From Streptococcus himalayensis (GTDB lineage: Bacteria > Bacillota > Bacilli > Lactobacillales > Streptococcaceae): a stretch of DNA of 64,000 bases. This document shows positions 7,212 through 14,031 of the stretch, in pieces; the stretch's first letter is position 1, and every line of letters starts with the position of its first letter. The notes below the pieces were generated by a model. The model was not told where the DNA came from. It saw nothing but the letters and a program-made list of their open reading frames with translations, and did no database searches. Where the stretch lies: assembly GCF_001708305.1 (NCBI RefSeq), contig NZ_CP016953.1:2065501-2129500 (forward strand). Direction: 5' to 3'. The translations under genes were made by a program, and so were the position numbers.

Positions 7212-8580
7212 ATTTTCCTCCTACTTGTGCTTTAACAGCTTCAATCAGCCGTTCTTGTTGTGCATCTTTGTTTTCTAGTGCTTTGAGGATTTCCTCATCA
7301 ATCGTTCCTTCAGTCACAATGTGTTGGATAACAACTGTCTCAGCCTCCTGACCTTGACGCCAAAGTCGTGCATTTGTTTGTTGGTATAATTCCAATGACC
7401 ACGTTAATCCAAACCAGACCAAGTGGTGACCGCCTTTTTGAAGGTTCAACCCATGACCAGCTCCAGCTGGATGAAGTAAGCCAACTGGGACATTTCCCTT
7501 GTTCCACTCACGAATATCTTCTTCAGTTTTCAACAACCTACTCTTTACCTTGAGTTTTTCTAAACGACCAATAATCCGAGCTAAGTCATGTTTGAACCAA
7601 TAGGCAACTAAGACAGGTTCTCCATTTGCGGATTCAAGGATATCTTCAAGGGCATCTAGTTTCTGTTCATGTAATGCCACAACCGTATGATCATCAGAAT
7701 ATACAGCTCCATTGGACAACTGAACTAACTTGTTCGTAAGGCTTGCAGCATTTGCGGCAGTTACATCTAGTCCGTCTAACTCTGACAAAACATACTCTTT
7801 CTTAAACTGACTGTACTTTTCTTTTTCCTTTTCTGTCATACGCACCAGTTTCTTGGTTGAAATCAATTCAGGCATATCCAGATAATCTAGGGCCTTCATG
7901 GAAATGGTAATATCACTAATCTTGTCCTGAATTTGACACTCCGCATAATCCATGGGGATGTATTCATAGACAATGTTTCCGTTGCGACGCCCCTCTTCAA
8001 AGTAGCGACTACGAAACTCACCAATGAATCGACCAAGGCGTTCCCCTCCGTCAATGACTTTAAACTCTGCGAACAAGTCCATAAGTCCATTTGAGCTTGG
8101 TGTTCCAGTCAGCCCAACAATGCGTTTCATGTAAGGACGCATTGCCATAAAGGCTTTGAAACGTTTGGACTGCCAAGACTTGAAAGAACTCAATTCATCA
8201 ATCACTACCATATCCCACTTGAAATAGGGACTACATTGTTCCACCAACCAAGGGAGGTTTTCACGATTGACAATGTAGATGTCCGCATCTTTCTGAAGAG
8301 CTACTTTTCGTTGCTTTGGTGTTCCCACAATTTTCGAATACCGTAAGTGCCGTAACTCTGTCCATTGCTCAATCTCATCACTCCAAACAGTATTTGCAAC
8401 TCGAAGTGGGGCAATAACCAAAACCTTAGTGACCTCAAATCGGTCAAACATCAGCTCATTTACTGCAGACAAAGTTGTAGCTGTTTTCCCCATCCCCATG
8501 TCTAAGATGACTGCTGCATTAGGGTGACCTATGATGAAGTCCTTGGCGACTACCTGATAGTTATGTAATGTCAATTTCAT
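7204..8580 (-). CDS. SNF2-family DEAD/DEAH helicase (phage replication)
   Basis: A 458-residue SF2 ATPase. Motif I is ILDMGMGKTATTLS, motif II VVIDELSSFKSW, motif III GLTGTPSSN; motifs V-VI lie in GAGHGLNLQKGG...QQTNARLWRQGQ, typical of SNF2-like proteins. It would translocate on duplex DNA during phage replication or recombination. It is sandwiched between the VRR-NUC nuclease gene (20-base overlap) and the sigma-like regulator, as in many Streptococcus and Clostridium phages. All key ATPase residues appear present. Confidence 0.9.
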   Translation of the reverse strand: MKLTLHNYQVVAKDFIIGHPNAAVILDMGMGKTATTLSAVNELMFDRFEVTKVLVIAPLRVANTVWSDEIEQWTELRHLRYSKIVGTPKQRKVALQKDADIYIVNRENLPWLVEQCSPYFKWDMVVIDELSSFKSWQSKRFKAFMAMRPYMKRIVGLTGTPSSNGLMDLFAEFKVIDGGERLGRFIGEFRSRYFEEGRRNGNIVYEYIPMDYAECQIQDKISDITISMKALDYLDMPELISTKKLVRMTEKEKEKYSQFKKEYVLSELDGLDVTAANAASLTNKLVQLSNGAVYSDDHTVVALHEQKLDALEDILESANGEPVLVAYWFKHDLARIIGRLEKLKVKSRLLKTEEDIREWNKGNVPVGLLHPAGAGHGLNLQKGGHHLVWFGLTWSLELYQQTNARLWRQGQEAETVVIQHIVTEGTIDEEILKALENKDAQQERLIEAVKAQVGGKYG

Positions 8581-8842
8581 CTAGCACCTCTCCAATCATC
8601 TCAATGCGGTCAATCACATAAACCTTAAAGTCTAACCGCTCGAACAGTTTATGTCTTGACACTTGTAACATCCTTGGCTTTTGGTTAGGAGCTTTTACTT
8701 CCACCAAGCCAAACTTGCCTTTGGGTAAAAACACCAAGCGATCTGGCACACCAGAAAAAGATGGCGATACCCACTTAGGACAAATGCCTCCTCTAGCTTT
8801 CACAGACTTCACCAAGGCTTGCTCAACGCACTTTTCTCTCAT
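8561..8842 (-). CDS. VRR-NUC domain nuclease
   Basis: Small PD-(D/E)XK nuclease of 93 residues: FSGVPDRLVFLPKGKFGLVE carries the catalytic aspartate, and GLVEVKAPNQK the E-x-K pair. Stand-alone VRR-NUC proteins are phage replication-repair nucleases acting on branched DNA, usually next to an SNF2 helicase as here. ATG 8842 was preferred to an upstream TTG because AAAGGA lies about ten bases upstream. Confidence 0.88.
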   Translation of the reverse strand: MREKCVEQALVKSVKARGGICPKWVSPSFSGVPDRLVFLPKGKFGLVEVKAPNQKPRMLQVSRHKLFERLDFKVYVIDRIEMIGEVLDEIDIT

Positions 8843-8870
8843 CGTTTTAAATCCTTTCGTCAAATTGAAG

Positions 8871-8976
8871 TGTGTAGGTCTAGTGCAGTCATTTCCAAAA
8901 CTCCTCTTATAGGCTTTTTTTATAGTAATTTTTGCTTATAGGATAGTTTTAGAAAAGACCATAATAGACCTACACA
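8871..8976. repeat. 12-bp perfect inverted repeat enclosing an 82-base AT-rich loop
   Basis: TGTGTAGGTCTA at 8871-8882 is matched exactly by TAGACCTACACA at 8965-8976; inside, TTCCAAAACT and AGTTTTAGAA also pair with one mismatch. It lies between the primase and nuclease genes, where both flanking genes read leftward. It could form a structured RNA leader or a recognition site. Function unknown. The surrounding gap (8843-9126) holds no convincing gene. Confidence 0.55.
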
Positions 8977-9126
8977 AAATCAAAAAATGTCACTCATGTT
9001 GGTCGTTTTAAGCATTTATCTGAAGCCTCATTCAAAATAAGTTCCAACCATTCAGTCTACGACTTACACACCAAAAATAGTCCATCACCTCTCTTGTGGA
9101 GGTAAGGTGGCTAAAAATGCTGGTCA

Positions 9127-11412
9127 TTAATCTAAGAAATCATAACCATCATCAACCAATTTCAAACCAAGAATGAAGTTCCCTTTACTTGTCCGTTTTC
9201 GTTTAAAACCTGCCTGATCAAGAGCAGAATAAAAATCGGTCGTACTTCGTGTGTACTCCATGTTTTTGGCGCAATAGGCACGATACTGACTGTATAATTC
9301 TCCTGATTTTTCTGTCAACTGATCACCAACTTGACAGCAGTCACTAAGGAAGTGTCCTAACCAATCATTTGCCTCACGATAGGCTTTGACGGAAGATGAT
9401 ACCGCAGTTGGTACTTTTGTTTTGAAGTTCGCTTTGATAGCTTTTTCTGCACCTTCTATAATCCAAGACAAAATTGCTGGTGCAGCATGGTCATACAAAT
9501 GATCCGCAAAGTTTTTGATATCAGAGCGACCTGTGATTTTAGCGTTAAAAGGAATAACAACCAAACGTCGCCACGTTCCATCATCGTTCGCTCCTACTTT
9601 TGGCAGATGGTTGGTGTAAAGAACCAGCGTATGTGATGGTACAAAGTGAAAAGGATCCTTGTACTTTTTCTCAGCTTGGATTTCATCTGTAGATGTAATC
9701 TGCTTAACAACAGCCGTATTAAGTCGCATCCCTTCTGCCATCTCAGAAGCAATGACCAGTCGTTTTCCTTTAAGCTCAGCAAGCTCAGGACTGACATTTC
9801 GCTTGTTTGACATGGTTAAGGCATCTGCGGATAATTTTCCAGAGTAGCTACCTAGCACACGAGCAATGGTATTCCAAAAGGTAGACTTTCCGTTCGCTCC
9901 ACCACCGTAGGCAATAATCATATGTTCTTGATAGACCTTCCCAATAGCTGCCATACCAATAATTTCTTGAACATAATCAATTAATTCTTGGTCGTTACAG
10001 AAAAAGGTAGCTAAAGTTTCCTGCCATAATCCAATTCCCTGATCACTAGGAGAGACTGCTGTCATTTTAGTTATATAATCTTCAGGATTGTGCTCTTGTT
10101 GCCCATTTATCCCTTTTCGTAAATTATAGGTAGCCTCTGGGGTATTGAGTAATAAGTCATCACTATCTAATTCTGACAATTCTACTGAAAGCATTGGCTT
10201 AGCTGTATTATAGACAGCCATCAAATTCTTATAGTCACGATGTTTCATAACAAATTTATGAAACTCTTTAGCTGCTAGGTAGGCTTTTAAATATTTCAAT
10301 TGAAGTGGAGTTTCGACTGCATTTTCTAGACGCTTTCCTCCAGCCTTAATGGTCAATTCATCAATACCTGAAGACTGAAGTTGTTTTTCTGCAGTTTCCA
10401 GGAGTGCATTCGCTTCAGCAAGTTGAGCATCGGTAAAGTGTACAACTGCCCCTAATGCTAGCTGCTTATTCTCACGCCAGTGCGTCCCATCGTAGTAGAG
10501 ATAGTCTGTCGCATTGGTGTAAGCCAGCTTATTGGCATACTCTCTTGCAAGAACTCCCGCTTCTCCAACATCAGAGTAATCATCTGGTTTTAATGTTTCT
10601 CTATTGAAAGCATCAGGAGCCACGTAGCCTTTAGATGTTTTTATAGTTCTGTTGTAGAATCGCACAGCACTACCCCAGATGGTATCTAACTCTGCTTTAT
10701 CAAGTGGCGGTACACATTTCTGAGCCTGCTCATCAAAACCATCCCTAGCTTCTTGGCTCACGCCAAACCGTTTGAGAATCTTTGCTGCAAAGACAGACAT
10801 CGTTGAATTACGACTTCCTTGCTGAATTGGTCCACTTGGAGGAGTATAGAAGTCTGCATCGAAATCTTCCTCGTCTTCAATAGAAACAGCTTGAAACAAA
10901 TCTTCATCAATAGTTAGCCATGAATCATGCCATATAACCTGTGCATTAGGATTTCCAAAGAAGAACCTTGCCGCATCCTTGGCATTATCATCAAAAAACT
11001 TGTATTGATTACAGAGTTCTTCCTTCATAGCTATGTAGACATCTTTAGCAGTTACCTCATTGATTTGGAAGTAGATATGATATTTGGGTCTTGGAGCTTT
11101 TCCTGCCTTTGCCTGCATATGACTTCGACTAGTTACCAAGGCAAAGTTATAATCCGAAAAAATTTCTTTTAATCGCTCTACAGTTATCCACTCATCTGAA
11201 TTTTCAGAATGGTCATTATCAATATCCATGACCAAGACGTCCGACTGGATGAAATTGGTATTTGAGCGTGTATTGTTTAAAAACAGCCCTGCCACATGGT
11301 CAAATTGCGCAACAGTTTGTATCGATATTTCATCAGTAATAGTTACTTGATTGGGATAAACCGTGGTTGTCTGAACCCCAGTCTGTCCAGAATGAGATAA
11401 GGTAAATTGCAT
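9127..11412 (-). CDS. Phage primase-helicase (AEP primase, D5_N/VapE-type SF3 helicase)
   Basis: A 761-residue replication protein. The N-terminal ~270 residues resemble an archaeo-eukaryotic primase (VLVMDIDNDHSE acidic motif, RPKYHIYFQI). The C-terminal half is a D5/P4-type helicase with Walker A GGGANGKSTFWNTI near residue 500 and a following KGKRLVIASEMAEGMRL B-type segment. It would prime and unwind phage DNA at the origin. It is the first gene of the leftward block, transcribed from the divergent region at 11.4-11.7 kb. Confidence 0.9.
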   Translation of the reverse strand: MQFTLSHSGQTGVQTTTVYPNQVTITDEISIQTVAQFDHVAGLFLNNTRSNTNFIQSDVLVMDIDNDHSENSDEWITVERLKEIFSDYNFALVTSRSHMQAKAGKAPRPKYHIYFQINEVTAKDVYIAMKEELCNQYKFFDDNAKDAARFFFGNPNAQVIWHDSWLTIDEDLFQAVSIEDEEDFDADFYTPPSGPIQQGSRNSTMSVFAAKILKRFGVSQEARDGFDEQAQKCVPPLDKAELDTIWGSAVRFYNRTIKTSKGYVAPDAFNRETLKPDDYSDVGEAGVLAREYANKLAYTNATDYLYYDGTHWRENKQLALGAVVHFTDAQLAEANALLETAEKQLQSSGIDELTIKAGGKRLENAVETPLQLKYLKAYLAAKEFHKFVMKHRDYKNLMAVYNTAKPMLSVELSELDSDDLLLNTPEATYNLRKGINGQQEHNPEDYITKMTAVSPSDQGIGLWQETLATFFCNDQELIDYVQEIIGMAAIGKVYQEHMIIAYGGGANGKSTFWNTIARVLGSYSGKLSADALTMSNKRNVSPELAELKGKRLVIASEMAEGMRLNTAVVKQITSTDEIQAEKKYKDPFHFVPSHTLVLYTNHLPKVGANDDGTWRRLVVIPFNAKITGRSDIKNFADHLYDHAAPAILSWIIEGAEKAIKANFKTKVPTAVSSSVKAYREANDWLGHFLSDCCQVGDQLTEKSGELYSQYRAYCAKNMEYTRSTTDFYSALDQAGFKRKRTSKGNFILGLKLVDDGYDFLD

Positions 11413-11461
11413 TATGCACCCTCCATATTTTTGCAGTAATTTTAGAAATATATCTTCTTAA

Positions 11462-11474
11462 CTTACTAAGTAAG
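11462..11474. promoter_or_regulatory. Palindromic operator-like site O1
   Basis: CTTACTAAGTAAG, a 13-bp palindrome about the central base. The same sequence (in opposite orientation) recurs at 11673-11685, with related ACTTAGT half-sites at 11597-11616. Sites flank the divergent start region of the two replication transcripts, so one regulator could control both. The protein that would bind is not identified. Confidence 0.6.
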
Positions 11475-11523
11475 AATCTGACAAATTTTTCCGCTCTTTC
11501 AGAAAAAATTATTCAAAAAAATA

Positions 11524-11560
11524 GAAGTTTCCTATTAAATTGCACAGGAAACTTTTTTGA
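11524..11560. terminator. Hairpin with T-run in the divergent region
   Basis: GAAGTTTCCT pairs with AGGAAACTTT around a 12-base loop, followed by a T-run on the plus strand. It lies between the divergent replication operons and could end a leader transcript or insulate the two sides. Confidence 0.5.
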
Positions 11561-11672
11561 TATTCAAAAATTTTTTCAAATCTAACGGAAAAACATCACT
11601 TAGTTCTACTTAGTAATGTGTAAGAGATATGTCTAAAAAAATCTCTTGCAAAGTGGAAAATTTAATAAAAAC

Positions 11673-11685
11673 CTTACTTAGTAAG
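11673..11685. promoter_or_regulatory. Palindromic operator-like site O2
   Basis: CTTACTTAGTAAG, exact reverse complement of site O1, located 15 bases upstream of the ATG of the first rightward gene and just before its AGGAGG site. Binding here would block rightward expression. Confidence 0.6.
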
Positions 11686-11700
11686 ATAGGAGGACCAAAT

Positions 11701-11835
11701 ATGGTAAACGAACCATACATCAAACCTGATGAAGACGTAGCTGATACTCTCATCGCTATCAGCGTCATCTCAAAACTACTCGCTCGGAAAATTATGGAGG
11801 AAGAATACAATGAGCAAAATGAAAGAACTGAATAG
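11701..11835 (+). CDS. Hypothetical phage protein (44 aa)
   Basis: Starts at ATG 11701 behind a strong AGGAGG site and overlaps the next gene by 26 bases. Sequence: VNEPYIKPDEDVADTLIAIS then a helical tail. No family recognised. It opens the rightward replication operon. Confidence 0.55.
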   Translation: MVNEPYIKPDEDVADTLIAISVISKLLARKIMEEEYNEQNERTE

Positions 11836-12133
11836 ACTAATTCATGATATGGAAGAAACCGCAAAGTACTACCTTCGATTGGTGGAAGAGTTCAAAAAAC
11901 TCCTATCTAAAGATAATGAAACAGTTCCTGAACCAATATCACCAAAATCTGAACCACAAAGGGAAATTCAATTGGAGGATGTCCGTGCAGTCCTTGCTAC
12001 AAAGGCAAAAGATGGCTTTAAGAATGAGGTTCGTGCTCTTCTAAATGCTTACGGTGCTTCTTCTCTATCAGCTCTTGACCCTAAACACTTTGCGGCAGTC
12101 CTTGAAGAAGCTGGAGGGATTGGTAATGACTAA
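11810..12133 (+). CDS. Small phage early protein (107 aa), often labelled rrp5-like
   Basis: An N-terminal coiled segment (ELNRLIHDMEETAKYYLRLV) is joined by a proline-rich linker (PEPISPKSEP) to a C-terminal helical domain (DVRAVLATKAKDGFKNEVRA ... HFAAVLEEAGGI). Phage homologues carry the label rRNA biogenesis protein rrp5 without experimental basis. GGAGGAAGAATACA precedes the ATG. It precedes the DUF2800 gene with an 8-base overlap, so is probably part of the replication complex. Confidence 0.6.
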   Translation: MSKMKELNRLIHDMEETAKYYLRLVEEFKKLLSKDNETVPEPISPKSEPQREIQLEDVRAVLATKAKDGFKNEVRALLNAYGASSLSALDPKHFAAVLEEAGGIGND

Positions 12134-13247
12134 CCACGCCATTCTATCTGCTTCTGCATCACATCGTTGGTTGAACTGCCCACCTTCCGTTCGGTTAACA
12201 GAAGATATGCCAGATGTAAACTCTGAGTTTGCCCTTGAAGGTACGGATGCTCACGAGTTATGTGCTTATCTAGTCGAGAAAGCTTTAGGTAGGAATGCGC
12301 GTGACCCGACTGAGGATTTAGCATGTTACAATCATGAAATGCAGGATTGCGCAGAAGAATACTGCAATTATGTCATGGAACAAGTCGAGAAAGCCAGAGG
12401 CTACTCACGTGACCCTACAGTTCTTGTCGAACAACGACTGGACTTTTCTAAGTGGGTACCTGAAGGATTTGGAACTGGAGATTGCCTTATTGTGGCAGAC
12501 GGACTTCTTCAGGTTATTGATTATAAGCACGGACTTGGTGTTCTAGTTGATGCAGACCATAACCCACAAATGATGTGTTATGCACTTGGTGCTCTTGAGA
12601 TGTTTGACGGTCTTTATGATTTTGATAAAGTTACCATGACAATCTTTCAACCACGAAAACATAACATATCTACCTTTGAGATAGAAAAGACTGAGTTGCT
12701 TGAATGGGCTGAAAATGTACTCTCTCCAAAAGCTGAACTTGCATTCAAAGGTGAGGGGGATATGCAGTCTGGTAAACACTGCCAATTCTGTAAACTAAAG
12801 AATATCTGTCGCAAACGTGCGGAGGATAATTTGGCTCTTGCCAAGATGGAGTTTGCGAATCCAGCTACCCTTGATAACGAGGATATTGCTGATATTTTGC
12901 CTAAACTAGACCTGTTGATTTCATGGGCAAATGACATCAAAGCTTATGCTTTAAATCAAGCCACAGATGGACACCCTATCCCAGGATACAAACTGGTTGA
13001 AGGTCGCTCTGCTCGTAAATTCTCAGATGAGTCAGCCGTTAGCCAAGCAGTGATTGAAGCAGGCTATGACCCTTATGAGAAGAAACTGCTTACTATCACT
13101 GCCATGACTAAGTTACTTGGCAAGAAAACTTTTAACGACCTACTTGGTGGTCTCGTAATAAAACCAAGTGGTAACCCAACACTCGTTCCAATTGACGATA
13201 GCCGTCAAGAGATAAACCTAGCAAAAAATGAATTTAAAGAGGAATAA
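12126..13247 (+). CDS. DUF2800 PD-(D/E)XK nuclease with Fe-S-type cysteine cluster
   Basis: A 373-residue protein of the RecB/Cas4-like nuclease group: LLQVIDYKHGLGV carries the D and K of the catalytic core, and HCQFCKLKNICRKRAE resembles the cysteine cluster of AddB/Cas4 nucleases. DUF2800 proteins are constant partners of DUF2815 and phage DNA polymerase I. It probably processes DNA ends in phage replication or recombination. The ATG at 12126 (TNHAILSASASHRWLNCPPS) was chosen on family N-terminus; a longer start would invade the upstream gene. Confidence 0.88.
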   Translation: MTNHAILSASASHRWLNCPPSVRLTEDMPDVNSEFALEGTDAHELCAYLVEKALGRNARDPTEDLACYNHEMQDCAEEYCNYVMEQVEKARGYSRDPTVLVEQRLDFSKWVPEGFGTGDCLIVADGLLQVIDYKHGLGVLVDADHNPQMMCYALGALEMFDGLYDFDKVTMTIFQPRKHNISTFEIEKTELLEWAENVLSPKAELAFKGEGDMQSGKHCQFCKLKNICRKRAEDNLALAKMEFANPATLDNEDIADILPKLDLLISWANDIKAYALNQATDGHPIPGYKLVEGRSARKFSDESAVSQAVIEAGYDPYEKKLLTITAMTKLLGKKTFNDLLGGLVIKPSGNPTLVPIDDSRQEINLAKNEFKEE

Positions 13248-13251
13248 CTAT

Positions 13252-13800
13252 ATGACAACTAAAGTAATTACAGGACCAAACACTCGCTTCAGCTACTTAA
13301 ATGCCAACGAACCAAAATCTATCAATGGTAGCACTCCCAAGTACAGTGCCTCACTCATCATTCCAAAAGATGATAGTGAGACTGTCGATAAAATCAAAGC
13401 TGCCATTGAGCTTGCCTATAAGGAAGGCGAATCAAAACTCAAAGGTAACGGAAAAACAGTACCAGCACTGTCTATCCTTAAAACACCTCTACGTGATGGG
13501 GACTTAGAACGTCCTGATGATGAAGCCTATCGCAATGCCTATTTCGTTAATGCCAACTCGCCACATAAGCCTGGAATCGTTGATGGCAACCGCCAAGAAA
13601 TTATCGATACGTCTGAACTCTACTCAGGTATCTATGGGCGTGCATCCATCACTTTCTACGCTTTTAACTCCAATGGTAATAAGGGGATTGCCTGTGGGTT
13701 GAACAACCTCCAAAAACTCCGTGATGGAGAGCCACTCGGTGGACGAACTCGTGCAGAGGACGACTTTGCGACAGAAGATGATGATGATTTTTTGAACTAA
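13252..13800 (+). CDS. DUF2815 single-stranded DNA-binding protein
   Basis: A 182-residue OB-fold protein (KVITGPNTRFSYLNANEPKS ... KYSASLIIPKDD ... NGNKGIACGLNNLQKL) ending in a strongly acidic tail (ATEDDDDFLN), as in T7 gp2.5-type ssDNA-binding proteins, which use the tail to contact polymerase. ATG 13252 follows GAGGAATAA. It sits between the DUF2800 nuclease and the polymerase, forming the conserved three-gene replication set. Confidence 0.88.
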   Translation: MTTKVITGPNTRFSYLNANEPKSINGSTPKYSASLIIPKDDSETVDKIKAAIELAYKEGESKLKGNGKTVPALSILKTPLRDGDLERPDDEAYRNAYFVNANSPHKPGIVDGNRQEIIDTSELYSGIYGRASITFYAFNSNGNKGIACGLNNLQKLRDGEPLGGRTRAEDDFATEDDDDFLN

Positions 13801-13818
13801 AGTTGGGAGGAATAGTAA

Positions 13819-13983
13819 ATGTTTGATATTATTTTGAGCTATATTTTGATTGGGGTTTACATCTTTCTCGGACTCTACTTTAACTATATGTTAATCCGTG
13901 AAGACATTCGTCAGGAAAAGAAACGAAAAGCAGAGAAGAAACTTCAAGAAAGCAATTCAACTCCGCTACGACGTAGCCGATAA
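13819..13983 (+). CDS. Small membrane protein (54 aa)
   Basis: FDIILSYILIGVYIFLGLYF forms one transmembrane helix, followed by a basic cytoplasmic tail (RQEKKRKAEKKLQE). ATG 13819 is preceded by GGGAGGAATAG. It lies inside the phage replication operon, 18 bases after DUF2815. Function unknown; the layout recalls small phage membrane anchors. Confidence 0.6.
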   Translation: MFDIILSYILIGVYIFLGLYFNYMLIREDIRQEKKRKAEKKLQESNSTPLRRSR

Positions 13984-13990
13984 TACTTCT

Positions 13991-14016
13991 GGTGGCAGCT
14001 CTCCTGCCACCTTTTT
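13991..14016 (+). terminator. Intrinsic terminator between the small membrane protein and DNA polymerase
   Basis: GGTGGCAG / CTGCCACC stem with a 5-base loop and a T5 run, ending 15 bases before the polymerase ATG. It may attenuate polymerase expression relative to the genes upstream. Confidence 0.7.
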
Positions 14017-14031
14017 AAGAAAGGACAAGAA

